NCBI RefSeq assembly: GCF_039530285.1
Contig: NZ_BAAAOK010000006.1
Location: 186,001-250,000, forward strand
Source of the DNA: Actinomadura_C alba
Lineage (GTDB): Bacteria > Actinomycetota > Actinomycetes > Streptosporangiales > Streptosporangiaceae
Length of the DNA: 64,000 bases
Direction: 5' to 3'
Below the pieces are notes generated by a model. That model was not told where the DNA came from and ran no database searches. It was given only the letters and a program-made list of their open reading frames with translations. Positions 8,242 to 17,153 of this stretch are shown one piece after another (the first letter of the stretch is position 1; each line of letters opens with the position of its first letter). Both the position numbers and the translations under genes were made by a program.

Positions 8242-11200
8242 TCAGCCGGTGAGGGCGAACGAGCTGAGCCGCAGGTCGCCGCCGAAGACCAGATAGACGT
8301 CCTGGCGGCCGGCGGCTCCGGTGACCGCCGCGGTGACGTCCCGATAGGCGTACGGATCGCCCGTCGACGGCACGTTCACGGTGCCGGCGAGCCGGCCGGT
8401 CGGGCCGCCGAGCCGGATCTGGATCGACGTGTCACCGGCGCCCGCCTTCGCGACCCGCGCGGTGAAGCGCTTCGGGGCCCGGGACAGGTCGGCGTCGGCG
8501 AACTTGATCCAGTCGCCCGCGTCGGTGCGGCCGACCGAGTCACCGCGGGCCTTGCTCTCGTCGACCAGCTCGATGCCCCGCTGGTCGTCGAAGTTCACGG
8601 CACGGGTCTCCTTGCCCAGGTCGCGCGGCGGGATGGTCTCGCCGCGGACCTTCAACGTGGCGCGCCCCCGGATGTCGGCCGACGAGGCGCCGAGCATGAG
8701 GTCGTGCTCCGCCGACTCCACGACCCACTTGTCGCGGGTCACGTCCCAGTGCGCCAGGTCGGCCGCTCGCAGCGTCATCCGGACCGTCCGCCGCTCACCG
8801 GGCTGGAGGTGCACCCGCTGGAAGCCGCGCAGTCGCTTGAGCGGCTGCTCGTCCCGCGAGGTCTTCTGGTGGGTGTAGAGCTGGACCACCTCGGCCCCGG
8901 CGGCGGTACCGGTGTTGGTCACGTCGACCGACACCGTCACCTCGCCGTTCCGAGCCACCGAGCCGCTGCTCAGCCTCGGCCGGCCGTACGCGAACGTGGT
9001 GTACGAAAGCCCGTGCCCGAAGGCGTAGAGAGGGTCGCCCCGGAAGTACTGGTAGGTCCGGTCGGCCTTGATGATGTCGTACTCGAGGATGTCGGGCAGG
9101 TCGCTCGCCGACCGGTACCACGTCTGCGGCAGCCGGCCCGAGGGATTGACGTCGCCGAACAGTACGTCGGCGATGGCGTGCCCGGTCTCGGCGCCCGCGT
9201 GCGAGGTCCACAGGATCGCCGGGACGTTCGCCTGCTCCCAGTTGATCGTGGTGGGGTAGCTGTTCTCCAGGACGACGATCGTGTTGGGGTTGGCCCTGCG
9301 CACCGCCTTCACGATCTCCTGCTGGCCCTCGGCCAGGTTCATGTCCGTACGGTCGTGGTCCTCACGGCCGTTGATGAACGGCATGCTGCCGACCACGACG
9401 ACCGCGGCGTCGGCACCGGTGGCCGCCTTGACCGCCTCGTCGACGCCGGTGCTGACGGTCTCCTTGGCGAACCTGGTGGCGTGCTCCGCCGTCGCGGCAC
9501 CCAGGATCAGGGTGCCGTCATCGCGCACGGTGACATAGTTGTTCGGCCCCTCCCAGTCGTTGGGCGTCTCGTAACCGGCGTACCGGATGACGTACTCACC
9601 GTCGCCGGCGTCCTCGAACTTGAACATCTGCTGGACGAACCAGCCGTTCGGCTGGTCCTGGGTGTTCGAGAAGGTCGACTCCGGGCTGTAGTCGGTGCGC
9701 CCGACGACCTTGCCGTTGGCCGCGCTGCGCAGGGTGAACACGCCCTGCCCCCAGTCGAAGACGTCAAGGCCCTGAGAGGCGCCGGACGAAGTGGCGGTCG
9801 CCGTGAGCGGCCCGCCGGCGCCGCCCGGCGCCGTGACGTACCTGCCGGTCTCGACGTCCTTGAGGGCGACCCGGTCGACGGCCTCGCTGCTCGTGACGGT
9901 CCCGCCGGCGCCCAGCCGTTCCTTGACGCCGTCCAGTGGGGTGACCTTGTACGGGAGCCTGCCGGAGTACCAATCGGTGTAGAGGGTCTGGCTCAGCGGC
10001 CCCACCACCGCGATCTTCTTGTCCTCGGCGGCGTCCAGCGGCAGGGCCCCGCCCTGGTTCTTCAGCAGCACCGCCGCCTTGCCGGCGGCCTCACGGGCGA
10101 GCCTGCGGTGCTCGGGACTGTCGACGACGCTCTTGGTGATCTTGGCGTACGGCCCGCCGTCCGGATCGAACTCGCCGAGCCGGAACCGAATGCTCAGGAT
10201 GCGGCGTACGGCGGTGTCGATGTCGGACTGGGCGAGCAGCCCCTGCGACAGCGCCGCCCTGATCGAGTCGATCGTGGGCGAGGAGTTGGTGTCGTCGACG
10301 GTGAAGCTCTCCACGCCGGCCTTGAGCGTCGCCGCGTTGCCCTCGGCGAGGGTGGAGTAGTACTCCTGGCTGCGCACCAGGTTGTTCGGGCCTCCGGCGT
10401 CGGTGACGTTGAACAGTTCCTTGTCGGTCCACGTCCGGATCACGTCGTTCGCGTCGGCGTGGGCCGTGGCCGGCCGCCCGTTGATCAGGTTGTAGGCCAT
10501 CATGACGCCGGTCGCCGCGTCGGCCGAGATCGCCGCCTTGAAGGCCGGTTCGTCGTACTCCTTCTTCACCCTCGGCCGCAGGCTGGAGGAGGTCCGGTCG
10601 CGCAGGATCTCGTTGTTGTTGGCCAGGTAGTGCTTCAGGACGGGCGCGGCCCTGAGGTACTTGGCGTCGTCGCCCTGGATGCCCCTGCCGTAGGCGGTGG
10701 AGATCTCGCCGGTCAGGTAGGGGTCCTCGGAGTAGCCCTCCTCGTTGCGGCCCCATCGCGGGTCGCGCAGCAGGTTGACCACCGGTGCCCACAGTTGCAG
10801 GCCCCAGACCTGCGGGTTCTCCGCGTTGAAGCCGCGCGCCTCGGTACCGACGACCGAGCCGACCCGCCGCATGAGCGCCGGATCCCAGGTCGCCCCGAGG
10901 CCGACGGACTGCGGGAACACCGTGGAGGTCGCGGTGACGACGTTGCCGGGCGGGGTGGAGTTGCGGTCGGTCGACCAGGCGATGCCGTGCAGCGCCTCGG
11001 TCCCGGTCTTGAAGGGCGCGATGCCGAGCCGGGGAATGGCCGGCTGGTACTGGTGCAGCAGCGAGATCTTCTCGTCCAGCGTGAGCCGGCCGAGGAGATC
11101 GTTCACGCGCGCGTCCAGGGAGAGCCGCGGGTTCTGGAAGGGATAGGTCTCACGCGCACTCGCCGGCGCCGCCAGGCCGAGCGCCGCCAGTAGCGCGACG

Positions 11201-11268
11201 ACCAGAAGCGGGATCAGCCGCCGGCGATGACGGCCCGGCGACCGGGCGGGTCGATGGGTGGGATGCAC
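8242..11268 (-). CDS. Secreted glycoside hydrolase family 3 enzyme with C-terminal carbohydrate-binding module
   Basis: 1008 residues from GTG 11268, preceded by AGGAGGA. A signal peptide ends near residue 38 (APASA). The GH3 TIM-barrel domain contains WGRNEEGYSEDPYL, the conserved LKHYLANNNE and the presumed nucleophile Asp291 in NVTDAGG. Between the two GH3 halves (about 455-600) sits an insert with ALKDVETGRYVTAP and FTLRSAANGKVVG repeats that look like a beta-trefoil/fascin-type fold rather than PA14. Then come the GH3 C-domain, a FnIII-like domain (SVDVTNTGTAAGAEVVQLY) and a terminal CBM6-like module (DAGDWIKFADADLS). Likely an extracellular beta-glucosidase or beta-xylosidase trimming plant-wall oligosaccharides for the neighbouring importer. 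A LacI-type operator precedes it. Confidence 0.9.
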   Translation of the reverse strand: MHPTHRPARSPGRHRRRLIPLLVVALLAALGLAAPASARETYPFQNPRLSLDARVNDLLGRLTLDEKISLLHQYQPAIPRLGIAPFKTGTEALHGIAWSTDRNSTPPGNVVTATSTVFPQSVGLGATWDPALMRRVGSVVGTEARGFNAENPQVWGLQLWAPVVNLLRDPRWGRNEEGYSEDPYLTGEISTAYGRGIQGDDAKYLRAAPVLKHYLANNNEILRDRTSSSLRPRVKKEYDEPAFKAAISADAATGVMMAYNLINGRPATAHADANDVIRTWTDKELFNVTDAGGPNNLVRSQEYYSTLAEGNAATLKAGVESFTVDDTNSSPTIDSIRAALSQGLLAQSDIDTAVRRILSIRFRLGEFDPDGGPYAKITKSVVDSPEHRRLAREAAGKAAVLLKNQGGALPLDAAEDKKIAVVGPLSQTLYTDWYSGRLPYKVTPLDGVKERLGAGGTVTSSEAVDRVALKDVETGRYVTAPGGAGGPLTATATSSGASQGLDVFDWGQGVFTLRSAANGKVVGRTDYSPESTFSNTQDQPNGWFVQQMFKFEDAGDGEYVIRYAGYETPNDWEGPNNYVTVRDDGTLILGAATAEHATRFAKETVSTGVDEAVKAATGADAAVVVVGSMPFINGREDHDRTDMNLAEGQQEIVKAVRRANPNTIVVLENSYPTTINWEQANVPAILWTSHAGAETGHAIADVLFGDVNPSGRLPQTWYRSASDLPDILEYDIIKADRTYQYFRGDPLYAFGHGLSYTTFAYGRPRLSSGSVARNGEVTVSVDVTNTGTAAGAEVVQLYTHQKTSRDEQPLKRLRGFQRVHLQPGERRTVRMTLRAADLAHWDVTRDKWVVESAEHDLMLGASSADIRGRATLKVRGETIPPRDLGKETRAVNFDDQRGIELVDESKARGDSVGRTDAGDWIKFADADLSRAPKRFTARVAKAGAGDTSIQIRLGGPTGRLAGTVNVPSTGDPYAYRDVTAAVTGAAGRQDVYLVFGGDLRLSSFALTG

Positions 11269-11350
11269 TGGTCCTCCTCGAGCGTTTTCACGGAAAAGTC
11301 GGCCCCATTCCCCGATGTCCCGCCGATGGTCAGCGGCGCCCTACAGCATT

Positions 11351-11368
11351 AATCGAAGCGTTTCGATT
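11351..11368. promoter_or_regulatory. LacI-type operator upstream of the GH3 gene
   Basis: AATCGAAGCGTTTCGATT is an almost perfect palindrome with central CG, the hallmark of LacI/CebR-like operators. It lies between the lacI-like stop and the GH3 start, about 83 bases upstream of GTG 11268. Confidence 0.8.
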
Positions 11369-11413
11369 GCGGCCGAAAATAATCTCGATCGCCTTTCCAT
11401 TCGTCATTTCTCC

Positions 11414-12442
11414 TTAGTTCGCCGTTGGTCGGCCGGTGTCGGTACGCGGCGCCGTGCTGGCGCGCCTGGTCAGGCGTGGGGGCAAGAGCGTCGCTGCGGG
11501 CACCTCATTCCCTTCGAGCTTTTGCATGAGCAGTTCAACGGCCCGGTCGCCCACTTCTTCGGCCGGGATGGCGACCGAGGTCAGCGGTAGTTCGGCGTGC
11601 TCGGCGAGCTCGTCGGGGCAGATCGCGACGACGGACAGGTCCTCGGGGACCCGCCGCCCGGCCCGCCGGAACGCCTCGACGATCGGGGCGACGATCGGCT
11701 CGTTGTGCACCACCACGCCGGTCAGGTCGGGGTGCTCGTCGAGCAGCGTCGCGACCATCGCCCGGGCCGCCTCGGCGGTCGCTTCGCAGGGGTGCACCGT
11801 GGAGGTCAGGCCGTAGCGGCGCGCGGCGACCGTGAAGCCGTCGGCCGTGCGCTGGGCGAACCCGGTCTCGCGTTCGTAGACCTCGGGGGGTGAGCCGATC
11901 AGCCCGACGCACCGGTGGCCCAGTTCGGCGAGATGGTCGACGCACACCTCGCCGGCCGCCCTGAAGTCCAGGTCGATGCAGGTCAGACCGGCGGGCTCCT
12001 CGGGGAACCCGATGAGCACGGCGGGGCGGCCCAGGGTGCGCAGCAACGGGATGCGCGCGTCGTGCATCTGCACGTCCATCACGATCAGCGCGTCGACCAG
12101 GGAGCTGCCGGCCACCCGGCGCAGCCCCTCTTCGCCCTCCTCCTGGGTGAGCAGCAGGACATCGTGATCATGCCGCCGGGCGGTGGTCACCACCGAGACC
12201 GCGAACCGCATCACCACCGGGACGTGGATGCCGGTGCGCAGCGGGATCACGAGCGCGAGCACGTTGGAGCGGTTGCTGGCCAGCGCCCTGGCTCCGGCGT
12301 GCGGGCGGTAGCCGAGCTCGCGGATGCTCTCCTCGACCCGGCTGCGGGTCTCGGCCGAGATCGAGCGCTTGCCGCTCAGCACATACGAGACCGTGCTCGG
12401 CGACACTCCCGCATGCCGTGCCACGTCAGTGATCTTTACCAC
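11414..12442 (-). CDS. LacI-family transcriptional repressor of the glycosidase/ABC cluster
   Basis: 342 residues from GTG 12442 with AGGGGTGG upstream. The N-terminal HTH reads VKITDVARHAGVSPSTVSYVL, with hinge helix residues RPHAGARALAS; the rest is the periplasmic-binding-protein-like effector domain (ALVIPL, VVHNEPIVAPIVEAF, LTSVAIPAEEVGDRAVELL). Palindromes with core GAAGCGTTTCGA occur in front of its own gene, the GH3 gene and the importer operon, so it very probably represses all three and is released by an oligosaccharide. Confidence 0.93.
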   Translation of the reverse strand: MVKITDVARHAGVSPSTVSYVLSGKRSISAETRSRVEESIRELGYRPHAGARALASNRSNVLALVIPLRTGIHVPVVMRFAVSVVTTARRHDHDVLLLTQEEGEEGLRRVAGSSLVDALIVMDVQMHDARIPLLRTLGRPAVLIGFPEEPAGLTCIDLDFRAAGEVCVDHLAELGHRCVGLIGSPPEVYERETGFAQRTADGFTVAARRYGLTSTVHPCEATAEAARAMVATLLDEHPDLTGVVVHNEPIVAPIVEAFRRAGRRVPEDLSVVAICPDELAEHAELPLTSVAIPAEEVGDRAVELLMQKLEGNEVPAATLLPPRLTRRASTAPRTDTGRPTAN

Positions 12443-12453
12443 GAACCACCCCT

Positions 12454-12473
12454 ATTTGAAGCGTTTCGATAAT
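12454..12473. promoter_or_regulatory. LacI-type operator upstream of the lacI-like gene
   Basis: ATTTGAAGCGTTTCGATAAT, 12 bases upstream of the regulator GTG and 16 bases after the GH1 stop. Same core as the sites at 11351 and 19486, implying autoregulation. Confidence 0.75.
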
Positions 12474-12488
12474 TAAATGCTAAACGCG

Positions 12489-13904
12489 TCACACCTCCGA
12501 CACAATGGCGTTGGCGGAAATGACATCGCGATACCACAGGGCACTGTCCTTCCAAGTGCGCCGCTGCGTCGCATAGTCGACGTGGATGATGCCGAAACGC
12601 TTGGAGTAGCCATAGGACCACTCGAAGTTGTCGAGCAGAGACCACGCGAAATAGCCGCGCACATCCACCCCGGCGGCGATGGCCCGCGCCACCGCCGCGA
12701 GATGGTCGCGCAGATACGCGATCCGGCGGTCGTCGTGCACGTGCCCGTCCGGCGCGACCCGGTCGTCGAACGCGGCGCCGTTCTCGGTGATCATCAACGG
12801 CAGGCCGGGGTGGTCGCGGTGCAATCGCAGCAGCAGTTCCTCCATCCCCGTCGCGTCGATGCTCCAGCCCATCTCCGTGTAGGGCCCGGGCTGGCGTACG
12901 AACTCGACGTCGTCGGCACCGGGCCACGGTGACGCCGCGCCCTGGCGGTGCCCGTCGGCGGCGGCCCGCGACCCGTCGCCGTCCCCGTTCCACATCCGTA
13001 CGAGCGTCGGCGAGTAGTAGTTCACGCCCAGCACGTCGAGGGGGGCGTCCGGCGTCGCGGCGATGGCGGCCTCGTCGCCGTCGCGCACGAACGACCAGTC
13101 GGTGAGGCCGGCCGTGTCCGCGAGCAGGTCTGCCGGGTAACACCCGTCCAGCAGCGGCCCGAGAAAGATCCGGTTCGCCACCGCGTCGATCTTGCGGGCC
13201 GCCTCGGGCTCACCGCGTACGTGGTGCAGGTTCAGCGTGATCGAGTGCTGCGCGGTGGGCGACACCACGCTCCGCAGCGCGCGGGTGGCCAGGCCGTGCG
13301 CCAGGTTGAGGTGATGGGCGGCGGCCAGCGAGGCGGCCGGGTCGGTACGGCCGGGCGCGTGCACGCCGGAGGCGTAGCCGAGGAAGGCCGTGCACCAGGG
13401 CTCGTTGAGCGTGGTCCACGTGTGCACCCGGTCGCCGAGCACCGCCCCGATCCGCTCCGCGTAGTCGGCGAACCGCAGGGCGGTGTCGCGGGCCGGCCAG
13501 CCGCCGGCCTCCTCCAGGCCCTGCGGCAGATCCCAGTGGTACAGCGTCGCGACGGGCGCGATCCCGCGGTCGAGGAGGCCGTCGACGAGCCGGGAGTAGA
13601 AGTCCACGCCCTTGCCGTTGAGGCCGGGCCCGCCCTCCGGCAGCACCCTCGGCCAGGAGATCGAGAACCGGTACGCGCCCAAGCCGAGGTCGGCCATCGA
13701 CCGCAGGTCCTCGGGCCACCGGTGGTAGTGGTCGGTGGCCACGTCACCGGTGTCCCCGTCGAGGACCTTGCCCGGCGTACGGCTGTAGACGTCCCAGATG
13801 GACGGGGTCCGGCCGTCCTCGTCCGCCGCGCCCTCGATCTGGTACGCGGCGGTGGCGGCACCCCACAGAAAGCCCTCGGGAAACACCGTCCTCCGGTCAG
13901 TCAT
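12489..13904 (-). CDS. Glycoside hydrolase family 1 beta-glucosidase
   Basis: 471 residues from ATG 13904 with AGGGGGAT upstream; the ATG overlaps the alpha-xylosidase stop (ATGA). No signal peptide, so intracellular. FPEGFLWGAATAAYQIEGA is the GH1 N-terminal signature; acid/base Glu168 lies in TLNEPW and nucleophile Glu374 in LMITENGAAF. Length is normal for bacterial BglB/BglA enzymes. It would hydrolyse imported cello- or xyloglucan-derived beta-glucosides after alpha-xylosyl removal by the neighbouring GH31. Confidence 0.96.
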   Translation of the reverse strand: MTDRRTVFPEGFLWGAATAAYQIEGAADEDGRTPSIWDVYSRTPGKVLDGDTGDVATDHYHRWPEDLRSMADLGLGAYRFSISWPRVLPEGGPGLNGKGVDFYSRLVDGLLDRGIAPVATLYHWDLPQGLEEAGGWPARDTALRFADYAERIGAVLGDRVHTWTTLNEPWCTAFLGYASGVHAPGRTDPAASLAAAHHLNLAHGLATRALRSVVSPTAQHSITLNLHHVRGEPEAARKIDAVANRIFLGPLLDGCYPADLLADTAGLTDWSFVRDGDEAAIAATPDAPLDVLGVNYYSPTLVRMWNGDGDGSRAAADGHRQGAASPWPGADDVEFVRQPGPYTEMGWSIDATGMEELLLRLHRDHPGLPLMITENGAAFDDRVAPDGHVHDDRRIAYLRDHLAAVARAIAAGVDVRGYFAWSLLDNFEWSYGYSKRFGIIHVDYATQRRTWKDSALWYRDVISANAIVSEV

Positions 13905-16234
13905 GAGATCCCCCTGATGGAGAGTGTGTCCTGCTCGGCCTGGACCAGCGTGCCCTGCTCGTGCTCGGTCGCCGTTCCTCCGCCGACCGACTCGACGGAA
14001 CGTACACCGACGAGCAGCACCCGCCAGCCGGGTGGCGCACCTGCCGCCTCGACCCGCACCTCGCCGCCGTGGCGGGTGGTCGTGAACGTGGCGGCGCTCT
14101 CCCCGTCCGGTCCGGGGATGGCGGTCGTGACGGTCGCGCCGTCCGTCAGTTCGTACGCTCGCAGCGTGACGCCGGCGGCGTGGTCGTAGTCCGGCCGATC
14201 GTCGACCGCGCCCACCGGAACGACCGCGCCGGGCCGTACGAGCAGTGGCAGGCTGTCGAACCCGTGCCGCTCCCGTACCCACCGCGGGCCGGTCACGCGC
14301 CGGCCGGAGAGGTAGTGCGTCCACGTGCCCTCGGGCACGTAGTAGGAGACCTCGCCGTCGGCCGAGAACACCGGGGCGACGAGCAGGTCGTCGCCGAACA
14401 TGTACTGCCGGTCCAGGTGCGCGCAGGCCGGGTCGTCGGGGAACTCGACCACCATGGCCCGCATCATCGGTATCCCCTCGGCGGACGCCTGCCGGGCGGC
14501 GCCGGAGAGGTACGGCATGAGGCTGAGCTTCAGCCGGGTGAACGACCGCAGGACATCGACCGCCTCGTCGTCGAACAGCCAGGGCACCCGGTACGAGTGG
14601 CTGCCGTGCAGCCGGCTGTGCGAGCTGAGCAGCCCGAACGCGATCCACCGCTTGAACAGCGCGGCGTCCGGCGTGCCCTCGAACCCGCCGATGTCATGGC
14701 TCCAGTAGCCGAACCCGGACATGCCGAGTGAGAGCCCGCCGCGCAGGCTCTCGGCCATCGCGGCGAAGGTCGACTCGCTGTCGCCGCCCCAGTGCACCGG
14801 GAACCGCTGGGTGCCGGCGGTGGCCGACCGGGCGAACACCACCGCCTCGGCCTCGCCCCGGCGCTTACGCAGCAGGTCGAAGACCGTCTGGTTGTAGAGG
14901 TGGGTGTAGTAGTTGTGCATCCGCTCCGGGTCGGAGCCGTCGAAGTACTCCACGTCGGTCGGCACGCGCTCGCCGAAGTCGGTCTTGAAGCAGTCGACGC
15001 CCATGTCGAGCAGCGCGTCCAGCTTCGAGGCGTACCACTCGCGCGCCTCGGGATTGGTGAAGTCGACCAGGCCCATGCCGGGCTGCCACAGGTCCCACTG
15101 CCACACGTCGCCGTTCGGCCGCTTGAGCAGGTAGCCCAGGGCCTTGCCCTCGGCGAACAGCGGCGAGCGCTGCGCGATGTACGGGTTGATCCACAGCGAG
15201 ATCCGCAGCCCGCCGCGGTCCCGCCCCTGGCTTTTGAGCCGGTCCAGCATCGCGCGCGGCTCCGGGAAGGTGCGCGGATCCCACTCGAAGTCGCACCAGT
15301 TGTACTCGCGCATCCAGAAGCAGTCGAAGTGGAAGACGCTGAACGGCAGGTCACGCTCGGCCATGCCGTCGATGAACTCGGTGACCGTGGCCTCGTCGTA
15401 GGAGGTGGTGAACGAGGTGGACAGCCACAAGCCGTACGACCAGGCGGGCAGCCGTGCGGGCCGGCCGGTCAGGGCCGTGTACTTGCGGAGGATCTCCTTG
15501 GGCGTGGGCCCGTAGATGAGGAAGTACTCCATCGACTGGCCCTCGACGCTGAACTGCGTCCGCGACACCGCCTCGGAGGCCACCTCGAACGACACCGCGC
15601 CGGGGTGGTTGACGAAGACGCCGTAGCCGCCGTCGGTGAGGAGGAACGGGACGTTCTTGTACGCCTGCTCGCTCGCGGTGCCGCCGTCGGCGTTCCAGAT
15701 GTCGACCGTCTGGCCGTTCTTGACCAGCGGGCCGAAGCGCTCGCCGAGGCCGTACACGTGGTGATCGACGCCGAGCTCCAGTTGCTCACGGATGTAGTGG
15801 CCGCCGTCGCCGGTCTCGAGGAAGGCGACGGCCTTCGGCCCGCTCGTGGTGAGCCTGCGGTCGCCCGCGAGGAAGTCCACCCGCCATTCCTCGCCCCGGT
15901 CGACGCGTACGGACAGCGCGCCCGAGGCGAGCACCGCCGCATCGTCGCCCACGGAGATCCGCGGATCCGCCGATCCGTCCTGGAGCTGGAACTCCGGCCG
16001 CTGCGGGGCCTCCCCCGCGAAATGCGTGATCTTGACGCCGATGACGTCGGGCATCGGGCTGGAGTACGCGATCGTCACCAACGGGCCCTTGAGCAGGTCG
16101 CCGCGGTGCCGGATCCGCTTGGTCGGCGCGTGGACCACGAGAGTCCTGGAGGCGACCGTGCAGTCGAGGACCTCGACCGGGTGAGCGGCGTGCACGCCCT
16201 TCCGCAGCATCCAGTAGCCATCGGTGAACTTCAT
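13901..16234 (-). CDS. yicI: Glycoside hydrolase family 31 alpha-xylosidase (YicI-like)
   Basis: 777 residues if started at ATG 16234 (MKFTDGYWMLRKGVHA, the usual YicI opening; E. coli YicI has 772). The Shine-Dalgarno GAGAGG is rather far (12 bases). Nucleophile Asp419 lies in KTDFGERVP and acid/base Asp485 in HWGGDSESTF, both at YicI-like positions (416 and 482). The enzyme removes alpha-1,6-xylose from xyloglucan oligosaccharides or isoprimeverose in the cytoplasm. Its stop overlaps the GH1 start, and the ABC permeases lie 43 bases upstream, so uptake and depolymerisation are one operon. Confidence 0.93.
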   Translation of the reverse strand: MKFTDGYWMLRKGVHAAHPVEVLDCTVASRTLVVHAPTKRIRHRGDLLKGPLVTIAYSSPMPDVIGVKITHFAGEAPQRPEFQLQDGSADPRISVGDDAAVLASGALSVRVDRGEEWRVDFLAGDRRLTTSGPKAVAFLETGDGGHYIREQLELGVDHHVYGLGERFGPLVKNGQTVDIWNADGGTASEQAYKNVPFLLTDGGYGVFVNHPGAVSFEVASEAVSRTQFSVEGQSMEYFLIYGPTPKEILRKYTALTGRPARLPAWSYGLWLSTSFTTSYDEATVTEFIDGMAERDLPFSVFHFDCFWMREYNWCDFEWDPRTFPEPRAMLDRLKSQGRDRGGLRISLWINPYIAQRSPLFAEGKALGYLLKRPNGDVWQWDLWQPGMGLVDFTNPEAREWYASKLDALLDMGVDCFKTDFGERVPTDVEYFDGSDPERMHNYYTHLYNQTVFDLLRKRRGEAEAVVFARSATAGTQRFPVHWGGDSESTFAAMAESLRGGLSLGMSGFGYWSHDIGGFEGTPDAALFKRWIAFGLLSSHSRLHGSHSYRVPWLFDDEAVDVLRSFTRLKLSLMPYLSGAARQASAEGIPMMRAMVVEFPDDPACAHLDRQYMFGDDLLVAPVFSADGEVSYYVPEGTWTHYLSGRRVTGPRWVRERHGFDSLPLLVRPGAVVPVGAVDDRPDYDHAAGVTLRAYELTDGATVTTAIPGPDGESAATFTTTRHGGEVRVEAAGAPPGWRVLLVGVRSVESVGGGTATEHEQGTLVQAEQDTLSIRGIS

Positions 16235-16277
16235 GTACCGCTCGTACCTCTCAGACTCGGGCAGGGCCGGGCCGGGG

Positions 16278-17153
16278 TCATTTGATCGACCCCGCCGTGA
16301 GACCACGGGTGAGTGTGCGCTGGAAGATCAGAAAGAAGATGAGCGTCGGGAGGATGCCGAGCAGGGCCGAGGCGCTCGACATCGTGGCGTCCATGAGGCG
16401 CTGGCCATGGAGCACGCCGAGGGCGACCGAGACGGTCTGGTTGTCGTTGGAGATGAGGAACACGAGCGGTATCAGGAACTCGTTCCAGGTCCAGATGAAG
16501 AAGAACACCAGCAGCACCGACAGGGTCGGCCGGGTGACCGGGACGATGATCCGCCACAGCACCTGCCACTTGCTCGCCCCGTCCATGCGCGCCGCTTCGA
16601 GGAGGGGCCTGGGGAAGGCTCCGAGCACCGATGACAGCAGGTAGGTGCCGAAGGCACTCTGGATCACCGCGAACACGATGATCACGCTGAGTCTCGTGTC
16701 GTAGATGCCGAGTTGCTTCGACAGGTAGTAGAGCGGGTAGACCAGCGCCTCCTGCGGCAGCGTGTTGGCCATGAGCAGCAGCACGAGGATCCACAGTCGA
16801 CCCTTGATCCGGCCGATGCCGAGGGCATAGGCGTTCAGCACCGACAGGATCACCGCCAGCACGGCGACCGAGCCGCTGATGATGATGCTGTTCAGAAGCT
16901 TGCGGCCGAAGTCCACGCGCTCCCAGAAGTCCTTGAGCCCCTGCAGGTAGAACCCCTCGGGCGGGGCGAGCGCGCCGTTCGCGCCGTACTCCTGCGGCGT
17001 CTTCAGCGCGTTGAACACGACGATGACGAAGGGCAGCAGCATGACGGCGGCGAGCACGATCAGCGCCACCAGGACCATGTGGCTCGAGGGGTCGCGCCGC
17101 CGTCGCGTTCTCACCCGCGGCTTGATCGGTGACTGCGCGGCGGTGGCGCTCAT
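16278..17153 (-). CDS. Carbohydrate ABC transporter permease, MalG type
   Basis: 291 residues. ATG 17153 follows AGGAGC and overlaps the upstream permease stop (ATGA); the longer frame runs into the other permease. Six predicted membrane segments and the EAA loop EAARMDGASKWQVLWRIIVP, which docks on the shared ATPase. No ATPase gene lies in this cluster; as in Streptomyces CebEFG/MsiK systems, an ATPase encoded elsewhere is expected. Confidence 0.94.
   Translation of the reverse strand: MSATAAQSPIKPRVRTRRRRDPSSHMVLVALIVLAAVMLLPFVIVVFNALKTPQEYGANGALAPPEGFYLQGLKDFWERVDFGRKLLNSIIISGSVAVLAVILSVLNAYALGIGRIKGRLWILVLLLMANTLPQEALVYPLYYLSKQLGIYDTRLSVIIVFAVIQSAFGTYLLSSVLGAFPRPLLEAARMDGASKWQVLWRIIVPVTRPTLSVLLVFFFIWTWNEFLIPLVFLISNDNQTVSVALGVLHGQRLMDATMSSASALLGILPTLIFFLIFQRTLTRGLTAGSIK

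Noticed and set aside
8704..11193. An 829-codon plus-strand frame opposite the GH3 gene
   Set aside because: It is a high-GC antisense shadow with no recognisable domain; the minus strand encodes all GH3 motifs.
12489..14648. A 719-codon open frame covering the GH1 gene and reaching into the GH31 gene
   Set aside because: The first 248 codons are the shadow of the GH31 gene in another frame; the GH1 start at 13904 has its own RBS and the family N-terminus.
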